Positions 10,368 to 20,326 of a stretch of DNA of 64,000 nucleotides are shown one piece after another (within the stretch, counting starts at the first letter, position 1; every line of letters starts with the position of its first letter). The notes beneath the pieces are model-generated. The model did not search any database, was not told the origin of the DNA, and saw nothing but the letters and a program-made list of their open reading frames with translations. A program made the position numbers and the translations under genes. The DNA is from Ruegeria lacuscaerulensis ITI-1157 (GTDB taxonomy: Bacteria; Pseudomonadota; Alphaproteobacteria; Rhodobacterales; Rhodobacteraceae), in NCBI GenBank assembly GCA_000161775.1, contig GG704596.1:1025705-1089704 (forward strand), read 5' to 3'.

Positions 10368-10925
10368 ATGGCGGAGAACGATTTTCCCGGTTGGCACGGC
10401 ACCACGATCATCGGCGTCAAAAAGGGCGGCGAGGTCGTCATCGCGGGTGACGGGCAGGTCAGCCTGGGCCAGACCGTGATCAAGGGCACCGCCCGCAAGG
10501 TGCGGCGCCTGTCGCCCGGAGGGTTCGAGATCGTCGCGGGGTTCGCCGGATCGACCGCCGATGCCTTCACCTTGCTGGAACGGCTGGAAGCCAAGCTGGA
10601 GGCCACACCCGGCCAACTGGCGCGCGCCTCGGTCGAGCTGGCCAAGGACTGGCGCACCGACAAGTATCTGCAAAAGCTCGAGGCGATGTTGATCGTCACC
10701 GATGGCGTGGACATGTTCGTGATCACCGGAGCGGGCGACGTGCTGGAGCCCGAACATGACGTGGCCGCGATCGGGTCGGGCGGAAATTTCGCGCTGGCGG
10801 CGGCGCGGGCGATGATGGATAGCGACAAGAGCGCCGAACAGGTGGCCCGCGACGCCATGGCAATTGCCGCGGATATCTGTGTCTACACCAACGGCAACCT
10901 GACCGTGGAGCGGATCGCGAAATAA
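10368..10925 (+). CDS. hslV: ATP-dependent protease proteolytic subunit HslV
   Basis: Protein of 185 aa. HslV (ClpQ) is the threonine peptidase of the HslUV proteasome-like complex. The propeptide-like N-terminus is followed by [10 protein letters not shown], whose first Thr (T12) is the expected catalytic nucleophile after processing. The AGDGQVSLG segment is typical. GGAGG at 10358-10362 supports the ATG at 10368. It is followed by hslU after 68 nt. The upstream region has a CCCATAT sequence (10334-10340) that could be a heat-shock sigma -10 element, but no convincing -35 was found. Confidence 0.96.
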   Translation: MAENDFPGWHGTTIIGVKKGGEVVIAGDGQVSLGQTVIKGTARKVRRLSPGGFEIVAGFAGSTADAFTLLERLEAKLEATPGQLARASVELAKDWRTDKYLQKLEAMLIVTDGVDMFVITGAGDVLEPEHDVAAIGSGGNFALAAARAMMDSDKSAEQVARDAMAIAADICVYTNGNLTVERIAK

Positions 10926-10993
10926 CGGGCTCAGCCTTGTGTTTCCGCACCCCATGCTTAGGTTCCCCGCGAAACAACGGGATTTGAAAGCAC

Positions 10994-12301
10994 ATGACCG
11001 ACCTGACCCCGCGCGAAATCGTCAGCGAGCTGGATCGCTTCATCATCGGGCAGAAGGACGCCAAGCGCGCCGTCGCCGTGGCGCTGCGCAATCGCTGGCG
11101 GCGCAAGCAGCTGCCCGACGACCTGCGCGACGAGGTCTATCCCAAGAACATCCTGATGATCGGCCCCACCGGCGTCGGCAAGACCGAGATCAGCCGCCGC
11201 CTGGCCAAGCTGGCCCGCGCGCCCTTCATCAAGGTCGAGGCGACCAAATTCACCGAAGTCGGCTATGTCGGCCGAGATGTCGAGCAGATCATCCGCGACC
11301 TGACCGACGCCGCCATCGTCCAGACCCGCGAATTCATGCGTGAAGAGGTCAAGGCCAAGGCGCACCAGGCCGCCGAGGACCGGGTGATCGAGGCCATCGC
11401 CGGCGCGGACGCGCGCGAGGCCACCCGCGAGATGTTCCGCAAGAAGCTGAAATCGGGCGAGCTGGACGACACGGTGATCGAGCTTGAACTGGCCGATACC
11501 TCGAACCCGATGCCGATGTTCGACATTCCCGGCCAGCCCGGCAGCCAGATGGGCATGATGAATCTGGGCGACATCTTCGGCAAGGCCTTCGGCGGGCGCA
11601 TGGTCAAACGCCGCATGACCGTGGCCGAAAGCTATGACATCCTGATCGGGGAAGAGGCCGACAAGCTGCTGGATGACGAAGCCGTCACCCGCGCCGCACT
11701 GGACTCGGTCGAACAGAACGGAATCGTGTTCCTAGACGAGATCGACAAGGTCTGTGCCCGGGCCGATGCGCGTGGTGCCGATGTCAGCCGCGAAGGCGTG
11801 CAGCGCGACCTGCTGCCGCTGATCGAGGGCACGACCGTGTCCACCAAGCACGGCCCGGTCAAGACCGACCACATCCTGTTCATCGCCAGCGGAGCGTTCC
11901 ACATCGCCAAACCCTCGGACCTGCTGCCCGAACTGCAGGGCCGCCTGCCGATCCGGGTGGAACTGCGCGCGCTGACCGAAGAGGATTTCGTGCGCATCCT
12001 GACCGAGACCGACAACGCGCTGACCCGCCAGTACACCGCGCTGATGGGCACCGAGAACGTGACCGTATCGTTCACCGATGACGGCATCGCGGCGCTGGCC
12101 CGGATCGCGGCCGAGGTGAACCGCAGCGTCGAGAACATCGGCGCCCGGCGTCTGTACACGGTGATGGAGCGCGTATTCGAAGACCTGTCTTTTGCCGCCC
12201 CCGACAAGGCCGGCGCCGAGATCGTCGTGGACGCGCAATTCGTGGATGACAATCTGGGCGAATTGACCAAATCCGCCGATCTCAGCCGTTACGTTCTGTA
12301 A
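10994..12301 (+). CDS. hslU: ATP-dependent protease ATPase subunit HslU
   Basis: AAA+ unfoldase of 435 aa that feeds substrates to HslV. It has Walker A GPTGVGKT (residues 57-64), Walker [10 protein letters not shown], an inserted I-domain between them (about residues 110-240), and the C-terminal LSRYVL tail that docks into HslV. Length and motifs are normal, so the HslUV complex is predicted to be functional. Confidence 0.96.
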   Translation: MTDLTPREIVSELDRFIIGQKDAKRAVAVALRNRWRRKQLPDDLRDEVYPKNILMIGPTGVGKTEISRRLAKLARAPFIKVEATKFTEVGYVGRDVEQIIRDLTDAAIVQTREFMREEVKAKAHQAAEDRVIEAIAGADAREATREMFRKKLKSGELDDTVIELELADTSNPMPMFDIPGQPGSQMGMMNLGDIFGKAFGGRMVKRRMTVAESYDILIGEEADKLLDDEAVTRAALDSVEQNGIVFLDEIDKVCARADARGADVSREGVQRDLLPLIEGTTVSTKHGPVKTDHILFIASGAFHIAKPSDLLPELQGRLPIRVELRALTEEDFVRILTETDNALTRQYTALMGTENVTVSFTDDGIAALARIAAEVNRSVENIGARRLYTVMERVFEDLSFAAPDKAGAEIVVDAQFVDDNLGELTKSADLSRYVL

Positions 12302-12403
12302 CAGATCACACCGAAAATAGGCGGTCTGTCGCCACCCGTGCCTCTGGACCCTGCCGCTGGTTCCGTTATGCGTTGGCCATTCGTTTGTTCCGAGGCCCGT
12401 TCC

Positions 12404-13501
12404 GTGCAGCGCATTCTGATCCTTCTTGTCTGGGTCGCCACACTGGGCGCCTGTGTCGACAGGTCCGTTTCGGTGATTCTGCCGCAAGCGCTCGAAGTGG
12501 GCACCGCACAGACCGTCTTTGCCGCGACGACGCGTGCGCGCGAACCGGACGGCAGCTTTGGCTATCGGCGGGCCGAGGATCTGAGGTTTCTGGAACTGAC
12601 CGTTTCGATTCCGCCGAGCCACCGGCCGGGAACTCTGGATTTTTCCTATTCCGATCCCGATCCCGCCAAACAGTTCGTGCTGGCCGGGCTGAAGGAATTC
12701 GACGGGCCGCAGGACCTCAAGATGCGGCTGAACGGCGTGCAGGAAGTCACGATTTTTGTTCATGGCTTCAACAGCACGCAGACCGAAACCGCTTTTCGTG
12801 CCGCACAGCTGGCATATGACATCGGTTTACCCGGCCAGACGCTGATCTATTCCTGGCCCAGCCGCGGCAGCGGCATCGGATACGCCTATGATCTGGACAG
12901 CATGTTGTTTGCCCGCGACGGGCTGGAGCGCACGGTGCGCGAGTTGAAATCCATCGGGGTTCCGCGCGTGCTGATCGTGGCGCATTCGATGGGGGGCGCG
13001 CTGACGATGGAAATGCTGCGCCAGGCAGAACTGCGCGAGCCGGGATGGGCGCGGCGGAACCTTGATGGGGTTTTGCTGATTTCCCCCGATCTGGACGTGG
13101 ACGTGTTCCGGTCGCAGATGGCCAGCATCAAGACCCCGCCGGACCCGTTTCTGCTGATGGTATCAAGAAAAGACCGGGTCCTCGGCATTTCCGCCCGATT
13201 GCGCGGCACTGCCAAAAGCGAGCGTCTGGGCAATATCCAGTCGACCGAAAAACTGGCGGACTACCCGATCAGCATCATCGATGCGACCGCGTTCAACAAC
13301 GATGCGGACTCTTCTCATTTCGTGGCGGCGACCTCACCTGCGCTGGTGTCGCTGCTCGGCTCTGCTCGCCGGGTCAGCCGAACCTTCGGAAAGGACAGGG
13401 GCGGCGTTGATTTGCTGGTCCCCCCGGCCGTGCGCAACGAAAACGGCGCAACCGAAGTTGTTTTGATGGAGTCCGGGCAGGTCCGGGTCAGCTCCCCGTG
13501 A
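12404..13501 (+). CDS. Alpha/beta hydrolase (DUF900 type), probable lipoprotein
   Basis: About 365 aa with a GXSXG-type nucleophile elbow AHSMGG and an oxyanion segment VHGFNS, as in the DUF900 alpha/beta hydrolases. With the GTG start at 12404 (GAGG 8 nt upstream) the protein begins with a short hydrophobic signal ending in the lipobox LGAC, so the product would be lipidated and held at the membrane. In-frame alternatives are ATG 12368 and GTG 12338, which only lengthen the signal region. The substrate is unknown. The stop overlaps the MFS gene start (GTGA at 13498). Confidence 0.82.
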   Translation: MQRILILLVWVATLGACVDRSVSVILPQALEVGTAQTVFAATTRAREPDGSFGYRRAEDLRFLELTVSIPPSHRPGTLDFSYSDPDPAKQFVLAGLKEFDGPQDLKMRLNGVQEVTIFVHGFNSTQTETAFRAAQLAYDIGLPGQTLIYSWPSRGSGIGYAYDLDSMLFARDGLERTVRELKSIGVPRVLIVAHSMGGALTMEMLRQAELREPGWARRNLDGVLLISPDLDVDVFRSQMASIKTPPDPFLLMVSRKDRVLGISARLRGTAKSERLGNIQSTEKLADYPISIIDATAFNNDADSSHFVAATSPALVSLLGSARRVSRTFGKDRGGVDLLVPPAVRNENGATEVVLMESGQVRVSSP

Positions 13502-14718
13502 CCGGGCGCTTTCTGCCTGATTTCCTGGTCAGGAATGCGCCTTGGCTGGGCGCGGGGGTTCTGCTGACCTTTATGTCCAGCTTTGGGCAGACGTTTTTCA
13601 TTTCGATCTTCGCGGGCCAGATCCGGGCCGAGTTCGGCCTGAGCCACGGCGCCTGGGGCAGCCTCTATGCGCTGGGTACTCTGGTTTCGGCCGGGGTCAT
13701 GGTCTGGGCCGGAGGGCTGACCGACCGCTACCGCGTGCGCGCGCTGGGGGCTGCGGTGCTGGGCGGCCTGGCCATGGCGGCCATGGCGATGGCGGTCAAC
13801 CGCTGGGTGGTCCTGCTGCCGGTAGTGATCTTTCTGCTGCGGCTGTTCGGCCAGGGCATGTGCAGCCATATCGCGATGGTGGCGATGACCCGATGGTTCA
13901 CCGCCTCGCGCGGGAAGGCGCTGTCGATCGCGACGCTGGGCTTTGCCGTGGGCGAGGCGGTTCTGCCGATGCTGTTCGTGGCCGCGATGGCGCTGATCGA
14001 CTGGCGCTTGCTGTGGGTCGCCTCGGCCGCCGTGGCGCTGTTGGGCGTACCCCCGTTGATGCGGATGCTCGGGAACGAACGCACCCCCCAAAGCCTTGCG
14101 CAGGACCATTCGGCCACCGGCATGGCGGGTCGCCACTGGACCCGATCCGAGACCTTGCGGAACCCGCTGCTCTGGTTCATGGCGCCGGCGCTGCTGGGGC
14201 CATCCGCCTTCATCACCGCCTTTTTCTTTCACCAGGTGCACCTGGCGCAGATCAAGGGCTGGGCGCATCTGCAGCTTGTGGCGCTGTTTCCGGTCTATAC
14301 CGGGGTGTCGATTTTGGCGATGTTCGCCTCGGGCTGGGCGCTGGACAGGTGGGGCACCGCCCGGATGATGCCGTTTTATCAATTGCCGCTGGCGATCGGG
14401 TTTGGCCTGTTTTCCGTCGTGCAGACGATCCCCGGCGCGGTGGTTGCGCTGGCGTGTCTGGCCCTGTCGGTGGGGGCCAACAGCACGCTGCCCGCCGCGT
14501 TCTGGGCCGAGTTCTACGGCACCCGCCACATCGGCGCGATCAAGGCCATGGCCGCCGCCGTCATGGTGCTGGGCTCGGCCATCGGGCCGGGCCTGACCGG
14601 TACACTGATCGACATGGGCGTTTCGTTGACCACCCAGTTCCAATGGATCGCCGGGTTTTTCCTGCTGGCCTGCGCACTGGTCTGGGTCGGGATCCACCGG
14701 GCGCGGCGGCTGTTCTAG
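13498..14718 (+). CDS. MFS transporter
   Basis: Protein of 406 aa with about twelve hydrophobic segments and an MFS-like loop after TM2 (GLTDRYRVR, in the place of the GX3DRXGRR motif). The first helix contains LLTFMSSFGQTFFISIF, a pattern seen in OFA/NarK-like and monocarboxylate-type carriers. The substrate cannot be told from sequence. The GTG start overlaps the hydrolase stop, suggesting coupled expression. The 3' end overlaps the convergent Smr gene by 4 nt. Confidence 0.85.
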   Translation: MTGRFLPDFLVRNAPWLGAGVLLTFMSSFGQTFFISIFAGQIRAEFGLSHGAWGSLYALGTLVSAGVMVWAGGLTDRYRVRALGAAVLGGLAMAAMAMAVNRWVVLLPVVIFLLRLFGQGMCSHIAMVAMTRWFTASRGKALSIATLGFAVGEAVLPMLFVAAMALIDWRLLWVASAAVALLGVPPLMRMLGNERTPQSLAQDHSATGMAGRHWTRSETLRNPLLWFMAPALLGPSAFITAFFFHQVHLAQIKGWAHLQLVALFPVYTGVSILAMFASGWALDRWGTARMMPFYQLPLAIGFGLFSVVQTIPGAVVALACLALSVGANSTLPAAFWAEFYGTRHIGAIKAMAAAVMVLGSAIGPGLTGTLIDMGVSLTTQFQWIAGFFLLACALVWVGIHRARRLF

Positions 14719-15302
14719 CGGATACGGCGCAAATAGACGTAATAGGCCCCTTCGCCGCCATGGCTGACATGGGCCGGCGCCACCTGCAGCACCGCCTGCG
14801 CCAGCGGCGGCAGCGCCAGCCATTGCGGTACCTGGTTGCGCAGCACCCCGCGCGGGGTCGGAATCGGGCCAGGCTCGTCGCGGTGCTTGCCCTTGCCCGT
14901 CACGACCAGAACCAGCCGCTTGCCCGAGGCCTGCGCCGACAGGATGAACCGGATCAGCGCCGGGTGCGCCGTGTCGACACGCATGCCGTGCAGGTCCAGC
15001 TTGCCCTCGGGCTTCAGCTTGCCGCGCTTCATTCGAGCGAAGGCCTTGCTGTCCATCTGCACGGGCGCGGCCCGCAACCCCTCGGCGACCGAAGGCTTCA
15101 GGCGATGGCCCGGCGCGGGCGCAGGTCGGTTCTGACCCAGCTGGAACGGCTCGATCCGGGGTTTGGGCGGTTTCTTGGGCGTGGGCTTGGGCAGGGTGGT
15201 CGGATGCACCGACTGCGGCAGTTCGGGGTGCAGCCGTTCGGCCTGACGGGCCACCTTGCGCCACAGCTCGATCTCGTCAGCGGTCAGTTTGCGCCGGCTC
15301 AT
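14715..15302 (-). CDS. Smr/MutS2-C domain protein
   Basis: Protein of 195 aa with a proline- and lysine-rich N-terminal half and a C-terminal Smr domain beginning at LDLHGM, continuing through LVLVVTGKGKH, and ending GEGAYYVYLRR. Free-standing Smr proteins are implicated in nucleic-acid nicking and in ribosome rescue or mRNA cleavage; which applies here is unknown. It is coupled to mltA by an ATGA overlap (15300-15304), a conserved alphaproteobacterial pairing. Confidence 0.88.
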   Translation of the reverse strand: MSRRKLTADEIELWRKVARQAERLHPELPQSVHPTTLPKPTPKKPPKPRIEPFQLGQNRPAPAPGHRLKPSVAEGLRAAPVQMDSKAFARMKRGKLKPEGKLDLHGMRVDTAHPALIRFILSAQASGKRLVLVVTGKGKHRDEPGPIPTPRGVLRNQVPQWLALPPLAQAVLQVAPAHVSHGGEGAYYVYLRRIR

Positions 15303-16342
15303 CAGAATTCGTCCGGCAACATGGCATAGGCGCGCTGGATCGGCAGCAGCACCACCATCCGGCCCGGATCCTTCAGCCGCCCGGCCGCCTGGCCCGCTGC
15401 GTCCCCGGTGCCGAAAAAGATGTCGGCCCGTTGAGCGCCCTTGATCGCGGCGCCGGTGTCCTGCGCGATCATCAGGCGGCGCAAGGGCGCGGCCCCGTCT
15501 TTCTCGACCCAGACCGGTGCGCCCAGCGGCACAAAGGCCGGGTCGACCGCAACGCTGCGCATCGCTGTGATCGACCGGTTCATTGCCCCCAACGGTCCGC
15601 GATCGGGCGCCACGCGCGAAACCTCGCGGAAGAACACATAGGACGGGTTGTGCATCAGCAGTTCAGCCCCGGCTTCTGGGTTCTTGCGAACCCAGGCGCG
15701 GATCATCCGGGCGCTGACCTCGTGCGCGCCCAGCAGGCCGCGCCGCGCCATCTCGACCCCGATCGAGCGATAGGGGTGGCCGTTCGCGCCGCCATACCCC
15801 ACCCGCAGCGCGGTGCCGTCGGGCAGGCGGATCCGGCCCGAGCCCTGAATCTGCAGAAAGAACAGCTCGACCGGGTCATCGACCCAAGCGATCTCGAGCC
15901 CGCGGCCCTGCATGACGTCGCCGGTCAGCAATTCCTGCCGGGTCAGCCAGGGGCCGTTGCCCTGGGCCTCGGGCGGCATCCGGTAGACCGGAAAGCGGAA
16001 CCGGTCGGTGCGATGGCGCGCGCCATCGAGTTCGGGTTCGAAATAGCCGGTGAACAGGGGGGGATTGCCGTCCTCGATCAGGACCGGTCGGAAGAACAGT
16101 TCGAAGAAGGCCCGCGCCGCCTCGGGCTTGTGGCTGCGCGCGGTGGCGCACAGCGCCCGCCAGTCGGGGTCGTCCAGATCGCCGCATGTGTTCAGGAACA
16201 CCGACAGGGCCGCGGCATGATCGTCCTCGGCCCAGCCGTGCAGGTCATCGAACGTCAGGATCGACCGCGTGGTCTCGGCCCCGGCGGCGGGCGCGGCGGC
16301 CAGAATCGCCGCCGCAATCAGCGACCGGAGCCGTCCCGTCAT
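15302..16342 (-). CDS. mltA: Membrane-bound lytic murein transglycosylase A
   Basis: Protein of 346 aa with an N-terminal signal peptide (SLIAAAILAAAPAAGA) and no lipobox cysteine, so it is probably soluble periplasmic. It contains the MltA barrel (FTGYFEPELDG, IQGSGRIRLPDG) and the C-terminal 3D domain with the conserved Asp triad (VAVDPAFVPLG, AQDTGAAIKG, ADIFFGTG). MltA cleaves the MurNAc-GlcNAc bond to give 1,6-anhydroMurNAc, which links to the amgK-murU recycling genes in this window. It lies in a minus-strand run timA-mltA-smr with 4-nt and 1-nt overlaps. Confidence 0.95.
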   Translation of the reverse strand: MTGRLRSLIAAAILAAAPAAGAETTRSILTFDDLHGWAEDDHAAALSVFLNTCGDLDDPDWRALCATARSHKPEAARAFFELFFRPVLIEDGNPPLFTGYFEPELDGARHRTDRFRFPVYRMPPEAQGNGPWLTRQELLTGDVMQGRGLEIAWVDDPVELFFLQIQGSGRIRLPDGTALRVGYGGANGHPYRSIGVEMARRGLLGAHEVSARMIRAWVRKNPEAGAELLMHNPSYVFFREVSRVAPDRGPLGAMNRSITAMRSVAVDPAFVPLGAPVWVEKDGAAPLRRLMIAQDTGAAIKGAQRADIFFGTGDAAGQAAGRLKDPGRMVVLLPIQRAYAMLPDEF

Positions 16343-16998
16343 GCGTCGGTGGCGACAAGCAGCCAGTTCGGATCGTCCGCGCCCATGACGCGGGCAAATG
16401 TCCAGCTGTCCTTCTGGCGCTTGATCGTGTTTGGGTTGCCCTCGACGATGTTGCCGTCGCGGTCGCGCACGACCGAGGTCAGTTCACCGACGAAGCGCAC
16501 GGTGATTTCGGCCCGGTTGGTGTCCTTGTCGAACTGCGCGTCCACCAGCGCCATCTCGCGGACGCCGATGAACTCGGCCTCGATGCTCAGGCCCTTGTCT
16601 TCGCGCTCGGCCACGACGGACACGAAGGTTTCGAACACCTCTTCGGACAGGAAGGGCTGGATTTCGTCCAGGTTGCCGCGCTCGAACCCCATCACGATCA
16701 TCTCGTAGGCGCTGCGCGCGCCCTGCAGGAACTCGCTGACCGAGAAACTGGGTTCCACCCGCTTCATCGCGGCCAGGGTCTGGGCGATTTCGCTGTCTTC
16801 GGGGACATGATCGGTGATGTCGCGGTCGGGGCCGCCGTCGATCACCTCGAAATCCCGGCGCGACTTGCTGGCAGCGGGCTGCTGCGGCACGGGCGGTTTC
16901 TCGAAACCTTCCCGCGTGCCCAAAACGCTTTTCAGGCGCAGGATCAGGAAGATGGCAATGCCAGCCAGCACCAGAAGCTGGATCAGGGGTGAATTCAT
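16339..16998 (-). CDS. timA: Tim44-like domain protein TimA
   Basis: Protein of 219 aa with one N-terminal transmembrane anchor (LIQLLVLAGIAIFLIL), a linker, and a C-terminal Tim44/TIM44-like domain (FSVSEFLQGARSAYEMIVMG through SWTFARVMG). In Caulobacter the homologous TimA is an inner-membrane protein that resembles mitochondrial Tim44. AGAGG-type SD sequence lies 5 nt before the ATG at 16998. Its neighbourhood with fxsA and secB is conserved in alphaproteobacteria. Its precise role in protein export is not established. Confidence 0.9.
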   Translation of the reverse strand: MNSPLIQLLVLAGIAIFLILRLKSVLGTREGFEKPPVPQQPAASKSRRDFEVIDGGPDRDITDHVPEDSEIAQTLAAMKRVEPSFSVSEFLQGARSAYEMIVMGFERGNLDEIQPFLSEEVFETFVSVVAEREDKGLSIEAEFIGVREMALVDAQFDKDTNRAEITVRFVGELTSVVRDRDGNIVEGNPNTIKRQKDSWTFARVMGADDPNWLLVATDA

Positions 16999-17042
16999 TT
17001 CGTCCTCTTTTCAGCACCGAGACTTTGTACACGCGGCCTCAG

Positions 17043-17059
17043 GTCACTATGTAGGTGAC
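17043..17059. promoter_or_regulatory. Small inverted repeat between divergent timA and fxsA
   Basis: GTCAC (17043-17047), a 7-nt spacer and GTGAC (17055-17059) lie midway between the divergent starts, overlapping a TATGTA that could be the fxsA -10. Possible operator; weak evidence because the arms are only 5 bp. Confidence 0.25.
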
Positions 17060-17106
17060 TGTTGGTGGCAAGTCCACAGCCCGGCCTATGGGAAAGGATA
17101 GCGCAA

Positions 17107-17607
17107 ATGTACCTGTTCTTGGCATTTTTGTTGGTGCCGATCGTCGAAATCGCCCTGTTCATTCAGGTTGGCGGGCTGATCGGCCTGTGGCCGACGCTGG
17201 CGATCGTGGTGCTGACGGCGGTTCTGGGCACCGTGATGGTGCGCAACCAGGGGCGGATGGCGCTGGAGAAACTGCAGCGCAGCTTCGCCGAACTGGACGA
17301 CCCGACCGAGCCGCTGGCCAGCGGGGCGATGATCCTGGTCTCGGGCGTGCTGCTGCTGACGCCGGGGTTCTTCACCGATGCGCTTGGATTTGCGCTGCTG
17401 ATCCCGGCGGTCAGGGCCGGTGTGTTCCGCTGGCTGAAGTCGCGCGTCACGGTCACGCAGTTCCAGATGGGCGGCGCAACGCGACACGGCCCCGCGCAGG
17501 ACCCGTTCACGCCGGGCGACATCATCGACGGCGAATTCACCGAGGTCCGGCCCCGGTCCAACCCGTCCAGACCGTCGAAATGGGTGGAAGGCCCCCACCG
17601 GCATTGA
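17107..17607 (+). CDS. fxsA: FxsA family membrane protein
   Basis: Protein of 166 aa. FxsA-family signature with several hydrophobic helices: LFLAFLLVPIVEIALFI at the N-terminus, then TLAIVVLTAVLGTVMVR and MILVSGVLLLTPGFFTDALG, the last being the most conserved stretch. E. coli FxsA lessens exclusion of phage T7 by the F plasmid; the general cellular role is unknown. The soluble tail (about residues 120-166) is polar. The ATG at 17107 gives the family N-terminus. It is divergent from timA and upstream of secB. Confidence 0.9.
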   Translation: MYLFLAFLLVPIVEIALFIQVGGLIGLWPTLAIVVLTAVLGTVMVRNQGRMALEKLQRSFAELDDPTEPLASGAMILVSGVLLLTPGFFTDALGFALLIPAVRAGVFRWLKSRVTVTQFQMGGATRHGPAQDPFTPGDIIDGEFTEVRPRSNPSRPSKWVEGPHRH

Positions 17608-17661
17608 GGTGCCGCGCCCAACTTGCTAAGCAGTGGCGAATTTCATTTTTGGAGCCGTTCC

Positions 17662-18162
17662 ATGACCGAAGACACCGCCGCAGGCAACACCGAAGCCCCC
17701 GCCACTCCGCAAGTCAAGATGCGGGTCCTGGGACAGTTCATCCGGGACATGTCCTTTGAAAACGTGATGGCGCAGAAGGGCGTCGGGGGCGACGTTCAGC
17801 CCGAAATCTCGGTTCAGGTAAACCTGGATGCGAAAAAACGCCCGGTCGAAAACCAGTACGAAGTGTCGATCAAGCTCAAGCTGACCTCGAAGGCCAAGGG
17901 CATGGAGGACGTCCTGTTCCTGTGCGAGATCGACTATTGCGGGTTGTTCCACGTGGAAGGCGTGCCGGACGACCAGTTGCACCCGTTCCTGCTGATCGAA
18001 TGCCCGCGCATGCTGTTCCCGTTCCTGCGCCGGATCGTCAGCGACATCACCCGCGATGGCGGCTTCCCGCCGGTGAACCTGGACAATATCGATTTCGTCG
18101 CGCTGTACCGCAACGAACTGATGCGCCGTCAGGCCGAACAGAGCCAGAAGACCGACGCCTGA
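17662..18162 (+). CDS. secB: Protein-export chaperone SecB
   Basis: Protein of 166 aa. SecB tetramers keep presecretory proteins unfolded and deliver them to SecA. Family segments are MRVLGQFIRDMSFENV near the N-terminus, VEGVPDDQLHPFLLIECPRMLFPF in two parts, and GGFPPVNLDNIDF near the C-terminus. The ATG at 17662 follows GGAG by 7 nt. It is convergent with dnaQ across a 25-nt gap that contains a CGGGCGCCCG palindrome and a duplicated GCCTGATCCGGG 12-mer. Confidence 0.96.
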   Translation: MTEDTAAGNTEAPATPQVKMRVLGQFIRDMSFENVMAQKGVGGDVQPEISVQVNLDAKKRPVENQYEVSIKLKLTSKAKGMEDVLFLCEIDYCGLFHVEGVPDDQLHPFLLIECPRMLFPFLRRIVSDITRDGGFPPVNLDNIDFVALYRNELMRRQAEQSQKTDA

Positions 18163-18187
18163 TCCGGGCGCCCGCGCCTGATCCGGG

Positions 18188-18910
18188 TCAGGTGCGGGTC
18201 CACAGGGCGTTGTCGCCCAGTTTCTTCACGAAAGCCTCATGCGCGGCGCGCTCCTCCGCGGTGATCCGCGGGGGCAGGGGCGCAGGCCGCGGGCCCGGGC
18301 GCCAGGTCTCGCCGCCACCGCCGGAGTCAGAGCGGGCCGCCGACAGGCCGAAATCGGGCTGCCGCCCACCGATCAGTTCAAGATAGACCTCGGCCAGGAT
18401 TTCCGAGTCGAGCAAGGCGCCGTGCAGAACCCGGTTCGAGTTGTCGATGTTGAACCGCCGGCACAAGGCATCCAGCGAGGCGGGCGAGCCAGGAAAGCGT
18501 TTGCGCGCGATCGCGAGCGTGTCCAGCGCCTGCTCCATCGGGATCGGGGGCAGGCCCATCCATCCCAATTCGGCATTGAGGAATTTCATGTCGAAGGCCG
18601 CGTTGTGGATCACCAGCCGCGCATCGCCCACGAAATCACGGAAGGCCTGCCCGATCTGGGCAAAAACGGGTTTGTCCTTCAGGGTGATCTGGCCGGGTTC
18701 GGGTTTTTGCGGCGGCTCCAGCAGGTCGGGGCCGATGCCGTGCACGCCGAAAGCCTCGGCCGGCATCGAGCGTTCGGGGTTGATATAGACGTGATAGGTC
18801 TCGCCCGTGGCGACGTGGTTCCACAGCTCGATGGCGCCGATCTCGACGATCCGGTCGCCGCTTTCGGGATCGAACCCGGTGGTTTCCGTATCCAGTACGA
18901 TTTCACGCAT
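18188..18910 (-). CDS. dnaQ: DNA polymerase III epsilon subunit (3'-5' proofreading exonuclease)
   Basis: Protein of 240 aa. ExoI motif [11 protein letters not shown] (residues 5-15), ExoII motif [13 protein letters not shown], and ExoIII motif [14 protein letters not shown] are all intact, so the DEDDh exonuclease should be active. It proofreads for the replicative polymerase. The ATG at 18910 lies 8 nt inside the coaE 3' end, so the two genes are coupled. The C-terminal third is Pro/Gly/Ser-rich, as expected for the linker to the alpha subunit. Confidence 0.95.
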   Translation of the reverse strand: MREIVLDTETTGFDPESGDRIVEIGAIELWNHVATGETYHVYINPERSMPAEAFGVHGIGPDLLEPPQKPEPGQITLKDKPVFAQIGQAFRDFVGDARLVIHNAAFDMKFLNAELGWMGLPPIPMEQALDTLAIARKRFPGSPASLDALCRRFNIDNSNRVLHGALLDSEILAEVYLELIGGRQPDFGLSAARSDSGGGGETWRPGPRPAPLPPRITAEERAAHEAFVKKLGDNALWTRT

Positions 18911-19496
18911 CTGCCAATCCTGCCCTGATCTGCCTGACCACATCCTGCACCTGTGCGCGGGCATGGTCCAGAGTGTCGGTGACGATCACGAAATCCGACC
19001 GCGCGCATTTTTCGTCATTCGGCATCTGCTTGGCGCGGATCTGCTCGAACTGCGCCTCGGTCATCGTGCCCCGCGCCATGACGCGGCGCTTCTGCTCGTC
19101 TGGGGGAATGGAAACGCAGGCCACCGCATCCATCTGCGCGTCGCCGCCGGTTTCGAAAAGCAGCGGGATGTCAAAGACAAGGATGTCCGACCTGGCCGCC
19201 TGTCGAAACGCCTCGCGATCTCGGGCCACCAGAGGGTGGACGATGGATTCGATCCGTTTCAACGCGGTCGGATCGGCGCTGATGATCCGTCTCAGGGCGT
19301 CGCGGCTGACCGCGCCATTCTCGATGGCCTCGGGGAAAGCCGCGCGGATCGGTGCGACCGCCGCGCCGCCTTCCGCATACAACCGATGCACGGCGGCGTC
19401 GGCATCCCACACGGCGCAGCCTTCCTGCGCGAACAGGTCGGCGGTGGTGCTTTTACCCATGCCGATCGACCCGGTCAGCCCCAGAGAGAAGCTCAT
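18903..19496 (-). CDS. coaE: Dephospho-CoA kinase
   Basis: Protein of 197 aa catalysing the last step of coenzyme A synthesis. P-loop [12 protein letters not shown] is at residues 6-17, followed by the conserved [10 protein letters not shown] and the [13 protein letters not shown] segment. The start at 19496 overlaps the aroE stop (ATGA), and the end overlaps the dnaQ start, giving the conserved alphaproteobacterial order maf-aroE-coaE-dnaQ. Confidence 0.96.
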   Translation of the reverse strand: MSFSLGLTGSIGMGKSTTADLFAQEGCAVWDADAAVHRLYAEGGAAVAPIRAAFPEAIENGAVSRDALRRIISADPTALKRIESIVHPLVARDREAFRQAARSDILVFDIPLLFETGGDAQMDAVACVSIPPDEQKRRVMARGTMTEAQFEQIRAKQMPNDEKCARSDFVIVTDTLDHARAQVQDVVRQIRAGLADA

Positions 19497-20326
19497 GCCA
19501 GAACCGCCGCGCGGGTTTCTTCCGTGACCTCGGGGCGCAGGCCGAACCACCGCTCGAACCCCGGCACCGCCTGATGCAGCAACATGCCCAGCCCATCGAC
19601 GACCGTGCAGCCCGCAGCCTCGGCCTGTTCCAGAAGGCGGGTCTTCAGCGGCGTGTAGACCAGATCTGTCACCACCGTTCCCGGCTGCAAACCGTCCAGC
19701 GGGATGCGCAGCTCGGGCTGGCCCTGCATGCCCAGAGACGTGGTGTTCACCACCAGTTCGGCGTTTTCGATCACGTTTCCGGCCTGGACCCAGTCGACCA
19801 CGGTGATGCGCTGGCCGAATTCCTCTTTCAGGTGATCGGCGCGCGACCGCGTGCGGTTGGTCAGCAGGATCTCGGGCACGCCGGCCTCGGCCAGCGCCTG
19901 CAGCACCGCCCGCGCGGCCCCGCCCGCACCGAACACCACCGCCGGGCCATCCTGCGGCACCCAATCCGGCGCACCCGCGCGCAGGTTCTGCATGAACCCA
20001 TACCCGTCGGTATTGTCCGCGTGGATCGAGCCATCGGCCCGGAACACCAGCGTATTCGCCGCCCCGATCACCGAGGCACGGTCCGACACATGATCCGCCA
20101 GGCGCAACGCGGCCTCTTTGTGCGGAACGGTGACATTGGCCCCGACGAACCCGGCCTTGGGCAAGCTGCGCAGGACCGTTTCAAGATCGGCGGGCGCGAC
20201 ATCCATCGGCACATAATGTCCCGGCAACCCATAGGTCTTCAGCCAATAGCCGTGCAGGGCAGGCGATCGGGAATGGGCAATCGGGTGTCCGATGACTCCG
20301 GCCAGTGGAATGCGGTTTTCGGTCAT
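19493..20326 (-). CDS. aroE: Shikimate dehydrogenase (NADP+)
   Basis: Protein of 277 aa. It reduces 3-dehydroshikimate in the aromatic amino-acid pathway. The shikimate-binding segment [13 protein letters not shown] (residues 13-25) and the catalytic-Lys motif [11 protein letters not shown] are present, as is a Rossmann glycine-rich loop [15 protein letters not shown]. The NADP-specificity region [11 protein letters not shown] follows. It is coupled by ATGA overlaps to maf upstream (20323) and coaE downstream. Confidence 0.96.
   Translation of the reverse strand: MTENRIPLAGVIGHPIAHSRSPALHGYWLKTYGLPGHYVPMDVAPADLETVLRSLPKAGFVGANVTVPHKEAALRLADHVSDRASVIGAANTLVFRADGSIHADNTDGYGFMQNLRAGAPDWVPQDGPAVVFGAGGAARAVLQALAEAGVPEILLTNRTRSRADHLKEEFGQRITVVDWVQAGNVIENAELVVNTTSLGMQGQPELRIPLDGLQPGTVVTDLVYTPLKTRLLEQAEAAGCTVVDGLGMLLHQAVPGFERWFGLRPEVTEETRAAVLA

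Noticed and set aside
13315..15264. Antisense open frame of 649 aa opposite the MFS transporter
   Set aside because: Opposite a clear twelve-helix permease; the product is Arg/Gly/Gln-rich low complexity, typical of high-GC shadow frames.
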